From Chitinophagaceae bacterium (lineage in GTDB: Bacteria; Bacteroidota; Bacteroidia; Chitinophagales; Chitinophagaceae), in the NCBI GenBank assembly GCA_016720775.1, contig JADKJX010000010.1:69334-133333 (forward strand): a stretch of DNA of 64,000 bases. Direction: 5' to 3'. Every line of letters begins with the position of its first letter. Position 1 is the first letter of the stretch. A program made the translations under genes and the position numbers. The notes beneath the pieces were generated by a model. It was not told the origin of the DNA and made no database searches. It saw nothing but the letters and a program-made list of their open reading frames with translations. This document shows, in pieces, positions 43,595-52,325 of this stretch.

Positions 43595-43618
43595 GTAGGC
43601 AGTGCCATTACCATTGTG

Positions 43619-44431
43619 TTATTCTATCCATTCAATCTTTTGAATTTTCATTTGTTTGAACTTCTCCATATCAAATTGTCTATTCTCGCTGAATTGTCTT
43701 GGATATTGCTCGTCAACTACTGGGACAATTTCAAGAGTTTTTCCGTTATTGTAAGATAGTAGTAAGCTGTGAAGTTTTCCTGGAGGCTCATCTGTCCAAA
43801 CTAAGTCGCTAAAATAAATAAGTGTGTCATTATAGAATACTGAGTAAACTGGCTTCCCATTAAACTGTGTCAAACTAATTGAGTTTACCTTCTTAGAGAA
43901 TTTTGCTTTATAGCTTTTGATTAAAAAACCAAGTTTGTCAATTGGAATTAAACAGCCATCCCAACAAGTCATTGTTTTATTTGTGTCGCTATTGTTTAAT
44001 AATTTAGATTTTTCTACTGGCTTTATAGGACTTTCAAAGTTGAAATACGCTAAACTGCCTGACATTAACGGCGACCATAGTCTAAAGTCATTTTTTACCC
44101 TTTTCCCATAAACTTTTACTCTATCATAGCCGTCAATGATTACCAAAACAGTGTCGCCAATAAAAGGTTGGTTTTCTGTCCAATTGTTTTCTTCTTTTTT
44201 GTAAGGAAAGTTCCAACCATCTGTAATTTGTCGCCCACAAGAAGCATTGTTTATTGTGTCTTTATATTTCAATGATTGAAAATAAATTTTGCCTTTGCCG
44301 TCATATTTTGTTATTACAACTTCATCAATATAGTTTGCTGAACCTATTAAGTCAGCAACTACAATTCTTATAGGTCGTCCAAATGTTTGAAGTTGAAAAA
44401 ATAAACAGAGTGTCAGAATTATATATTTCAT
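43619..44431 (-). CDS. secreted protein of unknown function
   Basis: A 270-residue protein with a signal peptide (IILTLCLFFQLQTFGRP). The body: RIVVADLIGSANYIDEVVIT, TVLVIIDGYDRVKVYGKRVK, CWDGCLIPIDKLGFLIKSYK and HSLLLSYNNGKTLEIVPVVD. It is beta-rich, with a C-W-D-G-C pair that may form a disulfide. No family is recognised. It is the only gene of cassette 41. Confidence 0.6.
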   Translation of the reverse strand: MKYIILTLCLFFQLQTFGRPIRIVVADLIGSANYIDEVVITKYDGKGKIYFQSLKYKDTINNASCGRQITDGWNFPYKKEENNWTENQPFIGDTVLVIIDGYDRVKVYGKRVKNDFRLWSPLMSGSLAYFNFESPIKPVEKSKLLNNSDTNKTMTCWDGCLIPIDKLGFLIKSYKAKFSKKVNSISLTQFNGKPVYSVFYNDTLIYFSDLVWTDEPPGKLHSLLLSYNNGKTLEIVPVVDEQYPRQFSENRQFDMEKFKQMKIQKIEWIE

Positions 44432-44465
44432 CTTTGAATGTTTAGGGTCTCACGGCATTGCCTAC

Positions 44466-44655
44466 AACGTGGCAGGCTTGCTGCTGTGGGGGATTGTTGC
44501 TGTGTCCGCCTCGGCGCAAAGCCTGATTAAAGAAACGAATTTTTATTTAAAACGTGAAGCCGATTAGTAAACGGTCAACCCCATAGCCAAAGTTGAATAG
44601 AGGAGTAATGCCTGGATTACCTTCCGTCTGCCCCCATAGCAGCAAACCATATGTT
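44466..44655 (-). repeat. attC-42, type A
   Basis: It ends cassette 42, the Fic/Doc pair. Its right arm GTTAGCCGCT pairs with AGCGGCTAAC before attC-43. The GTTA supplies the stop of the Doc-like gene. Confidence 0.92.
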
Positions 44656-45037
44656 AGCCGCTGTTTTTGACAACGTGCTTTGTAAGCCATTCAAGGATGC
44701 TTTCAAACTTTGTTAGGCCAGATGCGATATTTATTACAAAGTCATATTTCTCTTCTTGAGATGCCTGGATGTCCAGTCCGTTGCTGATGAGATAAATTCT
44801 CATGAGTACATAACCTGTTCTTTTGTTTCCATCAACGAAAGGGTGGTTTATCAAGATACTTTCAATTAACGCTGCTGCTTTATGTATCGGAGTTGGGTGA
44901 AGTTCATTATCATCAAATGTTTGGAACGGTCTAGCTAATGCAGATTCCAATGCTGACATATCTCGTATGCCATTAGAACCTCCAAATGCTTCAATGAGGA
45001 TTTGATGAAATTCTTCGACTTCCTTTATTGAAATCAT
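44654..45037 (-). CDS. Fic/Doc-family toxin
   Basis: A 127-residue protein: EEFHQILIEAFGGSNGIRDM, LESALARPFQTFDDNELHPT, HKAAALIESILINHPFVDGN and KRTGYVLMRIYLISNGLDI. HPFVDGNKR (residues 65-73) is the Doc/Fic catalytic motif; Doc enzymes phosphorylate elongation factor Tu and stop translation. Its TAA stop comes from the attC core. It overlaps the upstream antitoxin gene by four bases, so it forms an intact module in cassette 42. Confidence 0.9.
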   Translation of the reverse strand: MISIKEVEEFHQILIEAFGGSNGIRDMSALESALARPFQTFDDNELHPTPIHKAAALIESILINHPFVDGNKRTGYVLMRIYLISNGLDIQASQEEKYDFVINIASGLTKFESILEWLTKHVVKNSG

Positions 45038-45222
45038 TGGGCAAGTTTGGCTAATAATTCCTTGTCTTCGGTAAGGATCTTATTTAATGAGGAATTGGTA
45101 GAGGTTTGCGATTCCTTTCTGGTATCTAATTCTCTTAAAAAAGCCAAAAGTTCAGCCAATGCTTTGTCCGAGAAGTGATCCAAAACCTTACTGATTTCAT
45201 ATTTAATTTCTTCCTTTGACAT
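45034..45222 (-). CDS. antitoxin partner of the Doc-like toxin
   Basis: A 62-residue protein: EEIKYEISKVLDHFSDKALA, LAFLRELDTRKESQ and a polar C-terminus. It lacks the obvious Phd/YefM DNA-binding opening but has the size, position and overlap (ATGA) of an antitoxin directly before a Doc gene. The role is inferred from the pairing. Confidence 0.7.
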   Translation of the reverse strand: MSKEEIKYEISKVLDHFSDKALAELLAFLRELDTRKESQTSTNSSLNKILTEDKELLAKLAQ

Positions 45223-45290
45223 TGTTCTTAAATTAGTAATTAAAAATACGACATTTTCCTGGAAGTAAAGGCTGCAACAAAATAGCGGCT

Positions 45291-45480
45291 AACGTGGCAG
45301 GCTTGCTGCTGTGGGGGATTGTTGCTGTGTCCGCCCAGCCGCAAAACCAGATTAAAGAAACGAATTTTTACTTTAAAAGTGAAACCGATTAGTAAACGGT
45401 CAACCCCATAGCCAAAGCTGAATAAGTGAGTAATGCTTGGATTACCTTCCGTCAGCCCCCATAGCAGCAAACCATATGTT
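45291..45480 (-). repeat. attC-43, type A
   Basis: It ends cassette 43. Its right arm GTTAGGTGCT pairs with AGCACCTAAC before attC-44. Confidence 0.92.
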
Positions 45481-45491
45481 AGGTGCTGCCG

Positions 45492-46079
45492 CTACCAATT
45501 GTTTTTAGTGCTGGCTCTATTTTTTATAGTTGTTTGTAGATCGGTTATCAATTTAAGAGTGTTTTTGTCAAGCTGACTAAGAAAATAATTTGAAATCTTT
45601 TGCGCTGCTTTTTTTGACATCATTGGATGCTGCCCGTTGTAATCTATCCAGTTTTCACATGGACCGTAGGATGGAATAACATTTGAAGTGCTAACTGTTT
45701 GGCCGGAATGAAAGAAGTCTGTCACGGTATATTTATAGCGACCGTCTTTGAAATATAAATAAAGTGTATAATTAACAAAACCGCATTCCCTGTCAGATCC
45801 TATGGATTTACAATACACTTGCATCAATGCTTTTCCTACTATCTCATAATTTTCTTTATCTTCCTTTTGAATGACTGTTGTCGGAGAAGTGTATGCTTTG
45901 TCAAACCACTCCCTTGCCCTTGCGTATAGCTCCCGTTTACTTAGAGAACTGTCAACATTAACTACACCAGTATAAGTGATTTTATGTGTAAAGCTGTCTA
46001 CGGGAATTTGTGGATTATCACTCTGTCCACTTGCAGACAGTGAAATTAATATTGTAAGGGTAAAAATGAATCTTTTCAA
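45492..46079 (-). CDS. secreted DUF4468 (TBP-like fold) protein
   Basis: A 195-residue protein; the best start is the TTG at 46079, giving KRFIFTLTILISLSASGQ as signal peptide (a GTG in the cassette edge at 46109 is less likely). The body shows KITYTGVVNVDSSLSKRELY, ARAREWFDKAYTSPTTVIQK, EDKENYEIVGKALMQV and YTLYLYFKDGRYKYTVTDF. The G-V-V-x-V-D..S...L-Y-x-R-A-x-x-W-F and D-x-x-x-x-x-I-V-G-K-A pattern is the DUF4468 domain. Its function is unknown. It is the sole gene of cassette 43. Confidence 0.8.
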   Translation of the reverse strand: MKRFIFTLTILISLSASGQSDNPQIPVDSFTHKITYTGVVNVDSSLSKRELYARAREWFDKAYTSPTTVIQKEDKENYEIVGKALMQVYCKSIGSDRECGFVNYTLYLYFKDGRYKYTVTDFFHSGQTVSTSNVIPSYGPCENWIDYNGQHPMMSKKAAQKISNYFLSQLDKNTLKLITDLQTTIKNRASTKNNW

Positions 46080-46111
46080 AGCAAAAGAGTATTTAAAATA
46101 AGGTAGCACCT

Positions 46112-46300
46112 AACGAGCAGGGCTTTGTGCAGTTGGGGAATTAACCAACTGTCCGCCCGGAACTGAAGCTAAATTTATAACTAAAAGCCGAAGTTTAGAA
46201 CTACTGCCCGGCAGAATTACGTCCGCCGAATATAAAGCTTGGATATGCACTGCCGATGATTGTTTCAACGTCATGCCCCAATTGCACAAAACCTTTTGTT
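46112..46300 (-). repeat. attC-44, type C
   Basis: It is almost identical to attC-22. Its right arm GTTGTGCGTTCGCC pairs with GGTGACGCACAAC before attC-45, with a small bulge. Its left arm belongs to the DUF4468 cassette. Confidence 0.87.
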
Positions 46301-46314
46301 GTGCGTTCGCCTTT

Positions 46315-46769
46315 TTAGTCTGCACTTTCAAGCCACTCTCTTGTATGTCTGCGAAGTCCAATCCTAATGTCAAAAATTCATCTTCTCCTTTCTCTGCAAT
46401 TGCTCCAAAGTCCTTTAAAACTTCATTGATTTTATCCTGCCCATACTCTAAAAATTTTTCTCTTTTATTGTTCTCCCAAATAATTGCAATTTGTCCGCCT
46501 TCACCACCAAAATATTCTGCCTCAATGTAAGCGATTTTTTTGTCGCCTATAAGTTGCAAAATTTTAGCTTCAATATTTTCTGTCAAATACTCAAACTTGT
46601 CAACTGAATTTGATACTGCAAAATTATTTATTTGGTCAAACAAGTCCTCTGTCATTGGAATTAAACTAAGTCCTTGCCCAATCTCTACTTTTTTTGCTTT
46701 GTCAAAATTGTCTATGAAAATATTGGTATCCGCTTGCTTGCAAATAAATGCTTGTAAATAGTAGCCCAT
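46315..46769 (-). pseudogene. protein of unknown function, frameshifted near the end
   Basis: From the ATG at 46769 the frame reads GYYLQAFICKQADTNIFIDN, VEIGQGLSLIPMTEDLFDQI, IAYIEAEYFGGEGGQIAIIW and AIAEKGEDEFLTLGL, then runs on through attC-44 without a stop. One base changed near 46357 gives RRHTREWLESAD and a stop at 46315, a natural end inside the cassette. So the read-through tail is an artefact of a frameshift. The domain is cytoplasmic and of unknown function, about 150 residues. It is the only gene of cassette 44. Confidence 0.6.
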
Positions 46770-46856
46770 AGTGTCAGAAAATAATACAGTCAATATTTGA
46801 AATGTCTGTCAATAAATAATTTATTGTCAACGGAATGTTTGTTTAAGGTGACGCAC

Positions 46857-47048
46857 AACGTGGCAGGCTTGCTGCTGTGGGGGATTGTTGCTGTGTCCGC
46901 CCCGGCTGCAAAACCTGATTAAAGAAACGAATTTTTAGTTTAAACGTAAAACCGATTAGTAAACGGTCAACCCCATAGCCAAAGCTTAATAGGGGGATTA
47001 ATGCCTGGATTTACTTCCGTCTGCCCCCATAGCAGCAAACCTTATGTT
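46857..47048 (-). repeat. attC-45, type A
   Basis: It ends cassette 45. Its right arm GTTGGCTGCT pairs with AGCAGCCAAC before attC-46. Confidence 0.9.
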
Positions 47049-47060
47049 GGCTGCTGTACA

Positions 47061-47691
47061 TTAGTTGCTTAATTGTGTTTTAAAATACCCTTTAAAGAAT
47101 AGCTTAGTTCTGTATGTCTCTTTATTGGACAGTATTACTGTTTCTACAAATGTCATTTTAATATAACCCTTGATAATATCACCAGGTTTATAGTTTTCTT
47201 TGTCAATGGTTAATTTTTGACTGGTGATTGTGTTGTATTTCTTTTGCCCTAAGTCTGCAACTGGATAAACAGTTTCAACATTACAGGAGAATGTTGAACT
47301 ATCAATATAAACATAAAATTCGCTAGCATATGCAGGGTAACCGTCTACAAAGGTCAGCTTAATCCTACCGCTTTCTTTTTTTGCATTACAATATCTTAAT
47401 TCATAACCACCTTGGACATTTGTAGTACATCTGGCCCGTATAGAATAGATGTGTAGTATCAAGATCACTGCCATCTGTTGTGAACTCGCCAGTACTATCA
47501 TCTTTAAAAACACCTTCAGGATAATCCCATTGTTTGGTGAATGAAAAAGTATCGACAAAATGCCGGGGTACTATAAATTTTGAAACCATCTGCTTGACTA
47601 AAACATTATTACCCCCAAATAAATGTTTTTTTTGCCCCGATACAGGCAGTGTTAAGATACAACAAAGGAATATGGTCGTGAGGTGTCGCAT
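47061..47691 (-). pseudogene. secreted protein of unknown function, frameshifted
   Basis: The frame from 47691 has a signal peptide ending TLPVSGQ and reads VPRHFVDTFSFTKQWDYPEG, then GEFTTDGSDLDTTHLFYTGQ, and breaks near 47435. The next frame continues with NVQGGYELRYCNAKKESGRI, LTFVDGYPAYASEFYVYIDS and PGDIIKGYIKMTFVETVILS to 47061. The joined protein is about 209 residues and looks like a secreted beta-sandwich. No family is recognised. It is the only gene of cassette 45. Confidence 0.55.
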
Positions 47692-47703
47692 TGTATAGCA
47701 GCC

Positions 47704-47894
47704 AACGTGGCAGGCTTGCTGCTGTGGGGGATTGTTGCTGTGTCCGCCCCGGCTGCAAAACCTGATTAAAGAAACGAATTTTTATTTTAAAAGTAAAACC
47801 GATTAATAAACGGTCAACCCCATAGCCAAAGTTGAGCAGGGGAGTAATGCTGGGATTTACTTCCTTCTGCCCCCATAGCAGCAAACCTAATGTT
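47704..47894 (-). repeat. attC-46, type A
   Basis: It ends cassette 46. Its right arm GTTGGCTGTA pairs with TACAGCCAAC before attC-47. Confidence 0.92.
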
Positions 47895-47908
47895 GGCTGT
47901 AGTTGTAA

Positions 47909-48535
47909 TTACAGGCTTTGCTTTTTTTTGCTAAAGTCACTAATTCCACAATATGACCAAAATACAAGCAGTGGCACTAACCATGCAGCAATGTCCGAAA
48001 AAAGAAAAGCATCGTCTTCGTTTTTGGCAAAACTATTAAAGAATCCCATAGCGAACTTATCAATAAGTCTTACAGTAACAAAATAGGAAGCACAAATGAA
48101 ACTACTTACCATAAACCGTTGATGAAGTATTATTTTCCTTTTCTTAATAAAGTAAAATGCGAATGAAATGAAAATTAACCATAAAGTTGTGTCCAAGTAT
48201 TGTGATGTCCTACAACTGGTACATAAATTTTCCGGGATTATGAAATACAGGGTCAGTATGCACAACAATGAGACAGCAATAAATACTTTTCCAAGTTTGC
48301 GGTGTGTTGATAAATGTTTGTTTCTAAAAGCAGGAAGAAACTGGAATAGTCCTGTAGTGTAAACTATAACTCCTGCACAAATATGCAATACGAACCACAT
48401 CCGGTCAATAAAAGCGGTCTTACCCATGTATTCAGGAATACCGTCGCTTAAATATTTGAATTTCGGGATTAGAAAATAAAGGAAGCAAGCAAAAAACAGA
48501 AGCCAGAATAGAAGTCTAATAATTTTATTTAGCAT
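47909..48535 (-). CDS. DUF2306 membrane protein
   Basis: A 208-residue protein with about five hydrophobic helices. It has WFVLHICAGVIVYTTGLFQF, LPAFRNKHLSTHRKLGKVFI and LHQRFMVSSFICASYFVTVR. The H-x-x-x-G-x-x-x-x-x-x-G-x-x-Q-F, then R-x-x-x-L-x-x-H-R-x-x-G pattern is the DUF2306 signature, a family of four-helix membrane proteins with conserved histidines, possibly haem-binding. It is the only gene of cassette 46. Confidence 0.8.
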   Translation of the reverse strand: MLNKIIRLLFWLLFFACFLYFLIPKFKYLSDGIPEYMGKTAFIDRMWFVLHICAGVIVYTTGLFQFLPAFRNKHLSTHRKLGKVFIAVSLLCILTLYFIIPENLCTSCRTSQYLDTTLWLIFISFAFYFIKKRKIILHQRFMVSSFICASYFVTVRLIDKFAMGFFNSFAKNEDDAFLFSDIAAWLVPLLVFWSYCGISDFSKKKQSL

Positions 48536-48603
48536 TGTTAAGTCTTATTAAAAACAAACATCTTACTTCTCGAATTTAAAAATTGCCACAAACAATTACA
48601 GCC

Positions 48604-48794
48604 AACGTGGCAGGCTTGCTGCTGTGGGGGATTATTGCTGTGTCTGCCCCAGCTGCAAAACCTGATTAAAGAAACGAAATATTATTTTAAAAGTAAAACC
48701 GATTAGCAAACGGTCAACCCCATAGCCAAAGTTGAATAGTGGAGTGATGCTTGGATGGGCTTCCGTCTGCCCCCATAGCAGCAAACCTTATGTT
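48604..48794 (-). repeat. attC-47, type A
   Basis: It ends cassette 47. Its right arm GTTAGCTGTTG pairs with AACAGCTAAC before attC-48, the same arms as cassette 39, whose gene is also duplicated here. Confidence 0.92.
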
Positions 48795-48808
48795 AGCTGT
48801 TGTTTTGT

Positions 48809-49532
48809 CTACCGTTTGGATTTTTGTTTCCAAAAGTAATTTTCTTTCAAACTGTCTGCTTCCTAAAAACTATATTGATTAAAGTAAAACTTTCGTACAG
48901 CTTTCTTTAAATCTGTGATGTTGTGGTAACTGCCACTCATTTGTTTAGCATTCGGTGTCCCTTCTTGTAAATGCCAATAGATACTATCTTTCTCGTCTGC
49001 CGAAAGATATGCTGGGTCTAAGTCATTACCCAAAGGATTTGATTCAAATTGCTGTGCATAAACAACAAAGATTTCTTTTGCCTGATTGCGAATATATTAT
49101 TGTGTCAACAAAAGCAGAAACAACTTTGATTCCACCAGTCTGTCTGTTTCTTAACGAAATTAATGAGTCAACTTGTACTGCAATTCGTAAACTGTCCGCT
49201 ATAAAAATATTATGGCTAAAAGGTCTTGGATACTTTGCTTTTAGGTCTGGTGTCCGATTGTGATTAATATTATGAACGAGTCTGTTTGCTGCCATAATTG
49301 TCATTGGAAGTCCAAGTAGTAAGAATAGAAATGTGTCTGCGTATTTTTTAATTTGTCGGATTTTAAAAACCATTATTGTCAAAGAGGCAACAAATAGAAT
49401 AAGAGAAGTGTAACCAAGTCCGTCAAAAAAGTCGCCAAGTCCACTGCCGCCTTGTCCTGTAAACAATCTGTAAATGGAATACAAAAGTCCAAACCCTAAA
49501 ATTGTCACTAAAAGTTTTGTAGAGAGTTTCAT
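48809..49532 (-). pseudogene. membrane protein, diverged broken copy of the cassette 39 gene
   Basis: The frame from 49532 (KLSTKLLVTILGFGLLYSIY, then three helices and VSAFVDTIIYSQSGK) matches the intact gene at 41860-42582 at most positions, but shifts near 49082, where an extra base follows GGCAAAAG. The remaining match (DLDPAYLSADEKDSIYW to the stop at 48809) lies in the restored frame, with another indel near 48870. Many silent differences separate the copies, so the duplication is not recent. Confidence 0.7.
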
Positions 49533-49555
49533 TTTCGAGGGTTAAAATAACAGCT

Positions 49556-49742
49556 AACGTGACAGGCTTGCTGCTGTGGGGGATTGTTGCTGTGTCCGCC
49601 CGGCTGCAAAACCTGATTAAAGAAACGAATTTTTATTTAAACCGTGAAGTCGATTAGGTAACGGTCAACCCATAGCCAAAGCTGAATAGGGAGTAATGCC
49701 TGGATTTCCTTCCGTCCGCCTCCATAGCAGCAAACCAATGTT
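49556..49742 (-). repeat. attC-48, type A
   Basis: It ends cassette 48. Its right arm GTTAGCGGCT pairs with AGCCGCTAAC before attC-49. The left core reads AACGTGACAGGC rather than AACGTGGCAGGC. Confidence 0.9.
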
Positions 49743-49762
49743 AGCGGCTGTACTTAAACTCT

Positions 49763-50260
49763 TTATTTCTTTTTAATTGATTTTAATTGCTTAATGTCAG
49801 CTAAATCTTTCGGACGTGAATTTGCTGCCTTGTCTTGTAGTAAGTCATCAAAACCAATAAATGGGATATCTATTTCTTTTATCGTTGTGATTTCCCGTTT
49901 CTCATATGATTGTTTGAATTTTGAAGTTCCTTTCAACTTAGGCAGAAAGTCAAGCGTAAACTTATCTAAGTCAAATTTAAAATAAGATTTTAGGGGGTTC
50001 GGTGCTTGCTCTTCAAAAAATTCCTTAACGTCTTGGCCAAGATCTGCTAAAGCATTTAAAAGTTTAAAGTAGTTGTCGTAGGTGGGATTGTACCAAATAT
50101 CAAGATCGAATTTTTCAGTCGGATTGCCAGAAGAATTTTGAGACCATCTAAAATACCCATGAAAAGCTACTGCCGTGCCGCCAACAATTAGATACTGAAC
50201 AGCGTTTTTATTAAGAATTTGACAAACCCGGAGTATCTCGTCGGTTAAGTTCTTCTCCAT
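49763..50260 (-). CDS. nucleotidyltransferase-domain protein
   Basis: A 165-residue protein: VQYLIVGGTAVAFHGYFRWS, then KFDLDIWYNPTYDNYFKLLN, FDLDKFTLDFLPKLKGTSKF and FDDLLQDKAANSRPKDLADI. The V-G-G-T-A-x-x-x-H-G motif, the D-x-D pair in KFDLDIWY and K-x-x-x-x-R-P-K-D-L-x-D-I are typical of AbiEii/MNT-type minimal nucleotidyltransferases, some of which are toxins. It follows the small 50-residue gene with a 6-bp gap. In cassette 48 the pair may be a toxin-antitoxin-like unit; that is inference. Confidence 0.75.
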   Translation of the reverse strand: MEKNLTDEILRVCQILNKNAVQYLIVGGTAVAFHGYFRWSQNSSGNPTEKFDLDIWYNPTYDNYFKLLNALADLGQDVKEFFEEQAPNPLKSYFKFDLDKFTLDFLPKLKGTSKFKQSYEKREITTIKEIDIPFIGFDDLLQDKAANSRPKDLADIKQLKSIKKK

Positions 50261-50266
50261 TTACTT

Positions 50267-50419
50267 TTAAGCTTTTTTAGCTTTTGTCTTATTCAGCAAC
50301 AAAAAAAATGCTTTCACCTCTGCCACTGCATTTTTTTTTATATTAGCAGCCTTCTTCACCTTAGCAGAGGAATTTTGCTTTAAGCTTTTGAAGGTATTGT
50401 ATCGTGTCAACGTTGCCAT
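50267..50419 (-). CDS. small basic partner of the nucleotidyltransferase
   Basis: A 50-residue lysine-rich protein (ATLTRYNTFKSLKQNSSAKV, NAVAEVKAFFLLLNKTKAKK) just before the nucleotidyltransferase gene, with six bases between them. It has no known family that I can name with certainty. Its size, charge and position make it a candidate antitoxin or specificity partner. Confidence 0.6.
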   Translation of the reverse strand: MATLTRYNTFKSLKQNSSAKVKKAANIKKNAVAEVKAFFLLLNKTKAKKA

Positions 50420-50484
50420 ATGGATAAAGTTAAGGATTTTTTAGCTTTGCCCGATATTCATGAACTTTTTAAATTATAGCCGCT

Positions 50485-50677
50485 AACGTGGCAGGCTTGC
50501 TGCTGTGGGGGAATAGTTGCTGTGTCCGCCCCGGCTGCAAAACCTGATTAAAGAAACGAATTTTTATTTTAAAAGTAAAACCGATTAGTTAACGGTCAAC
50601 CCCATAGCCAAAGCTGAATAGGGGAGTAATGTTTGGATTTCCTTCCGTCTGCCCCCATAGCAGCAAAACCTAATGTT
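50485..50677 (-). repeat. attC-49, type A
   Basis: It ends cassette 49, the second DUF2442/DUF4160 cassette. Its right arm GTTAGCCGCT pairs with AGCGGCTAAC before attC-50. Its sequence is not the same as attC-07, so the copy did not arise as one block with its site unchanged. Confidence 0.9.
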
Positions 50678-50695
50678 AGCCGCTGTTATTTGGGA

Positions 50696-50923
50696 TTAGA
50701 TATTTTTCAAGAGAGAATCAATAGATAGATCCTCATCAATTAGCGGCCAGTGAATTCCGTAACCAGATGGAGATATTGTGTATAGATTCCTTTGAATATC
50801 GTTTGCTAATTCCAACTTTTTAGACACTTTGGAGAGCGGTAATTTTATTACTTGTCCGTCAACCTTTAAGCAAATCAGATTTTGTTCAAAAGAAATGGCT
50901 TCTATGTTATGTGTGGCTATCAT
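50696..50923 (-). CDS. DUF2442 protein (copy 2)
   Basis: This 75-residue protein has the same sequence as the cassette 7 copy at 14512-14739, including the GIHWPLIDEDLSIDSLLKNI end. It starts at the same distance from the cassette edge. Its function is unknown; it precedes (in position, follows in transcription) a DUF4160 gene, the usual partner. Two identical copies 36 kb apart point to recent cassette duplication or re-insertion. Confidence 0.85.
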   Translation of the reverse strand: MIATHNIEAISFEQNLICLKVDGQVIKLPLSKVSKKLELANDIQRNLYTISPSGYGIHWPLIDEDLSIDSLLKNI

Positions 50924-50926
50924 GAT

Positions 50927-51174
50927 TTAGTTATTAAAGTGATTATTCCAAGATTCAACGATTAAATCAAAATGTTGATATATTATTTTCTTGACTTCTT
51001 TCTTTGCAGAAGGAGTCAGGTTGTAAGAAAAAGCTTCTCTTATCTCAACCTCTTCAAGCAGCAACCAGAATTTACATTCCATGTCGCCTTTTTCGGCATG
51101 AACATGTATTGGCTCTAATCCCTCGTTGGAATAGAAAACAATCTCCAGCCATAAATAAATAAAATTGTTGGCAT
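50927..51174 (-). pseudogene. DUF4160 protein (copy 2), frameshift near the start
   Basis: The true start should be the ATG at 51174 (PTILFIYGWRL), but one A is missing near 51137 compared with copy 1 (four A instead of five), moving the rest to another frame. From there it reads FYSNEGLEPIHVHAEKGDME, EVEIREAFSYNLTPSAKKEV and IIYQHFDLIVESWNNHFN, a complete DUF4160 end. The copy in cassette 7 is correct at the start and broken at the end. A homopolymer sequencing error is likely here. Confidence 0.7.
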
Positions 51175-51241
51175 ATGTTTTTTTAAGCCACATAAAGATA
51201 ACAAAAAACTTGCTTAAGCATACTGGTCGGTTATAGCGGCT

Positions 51242-51432
51242 AACGTGGCAGGCTTGCTGCTGTGGGGGATTGTTGCTGTGTCCGCCCCGGCTGCAAAACC
51301 TGATTAAAGAAACGAATTTTTATTTAAAACATGAAGCCGATTAGTAAACGGTCAACCCCATAGCCAAAGTTGAATAGGGGTGTAATGCCTGGATTTCCTT
51401 CCGTCCGCCCCCATAGCAGCAAACCATATGTT
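51242..51432 (-). repeat. attC-50, type A
   Basis: It ends cassette 50. Its right arm GTTGGGCGCA pairs with TGCGCCCAAC before attC-51, across the inserted IS3 element. Confidence 0.92.
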
Positions 51433-51488
51433 GGGCGCAGATTTACTTTGAACCCTTCCCAATTTGCGCTACATTCTGAAGTTGAGTT

Positions 51489-52325
51489 TCAGGGCTTTTG
51501 TTGATGCATTTTCATCATGTCGTCCGGTGTTAAATCATTGATCGAACTATGTTGTCTGAATGTATTGTAATCGACTCTCCAGGTTTCAACTTTCTGTACA
51601 GCGTCTTCTATGGATAAGAACCAGGAAGTGTTAAGACATTCATCTCTGAACGTACCATTGAATGATTCACAAAAGGCATTGTCTGTTGGTTTTCCCTTTC
51701 TGGAGAAGTCCAAAGTTACGTTATTAAAAGTAGCCCAGCTGTCAAGTTCTTTACCGATAAATTCAGGACCATTGTCAAGCCGGATAGCTTTTGGTTTGAT
51801 ACCATATTGGTTCTTTAATGTTTCCATTATTTGCGCTACGCTGGTACTTGTAAATGATTTCTGAACATTAATTGTAAGACAAAACCGTTAAAGATATCCA
51901 CTACAGTTAATGCCCTGATTTTCTTTCCATCAAATAGCTGATCATGTACAAAATCCATTGCCCAGCATTCATGAAGAGCAGTGGGTTGCGGCCTTGTCAT
52001 TCTGTTTTGTGCTGCCTTGGCCCTCTTCGGTCTTTTAAGCCGCAGATTGAGCCCTTCTTCACGGTAGATACGCCTTACACGCTTGTGATTGTCCGGCCAT
52101 CCTTCACGCCTGAGCAACTTGTAAATCCGTTCTTCTCCATAGCGTATCCGGACTGCTGCAATCTCTTTTATCCTGGATCTGACGGCCCTGTCATCACGAC
52201 TTCGAACTATATACCGGAAAGTGTTTTGCCGAAGTTCAACAGCCATGCAGGCTTTCGTTCAGACACTTTGTATTGAGCAATGAGAAACTGCGCTAATACT
52301 TTTAACTGAGGCGTTCTCAGACATT
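51489..52325 (-). pseudogene. IS3 transposase OrfB, frameshifted
   Basis: The pieces LLRREGWPDNHKRVRRIYRE, CWAMDFVHDQLFDGKKIRAL (first DDE aspartate), then in another frame IRLDNGPEFIGKELDSWATF (second aspartate), KGKPTDNAFCESFNGTFRDE (catalytic glutamate) and TFRQHSSINDLTPDD are the IS3 OrfB core. Frameshifts near 52245 and near 51835 break the frame, so this copy is probably inactive unless sequencing errors are present. Confidence 0.8.

Noticed and set aside
46112..46793. A 227-residue protein extending through attC-44
   Set aside because: The C-terminal 70 residues are a translation of the repeat; a one-base frameshift correction gives a natural stop inside the cassette at 46315.
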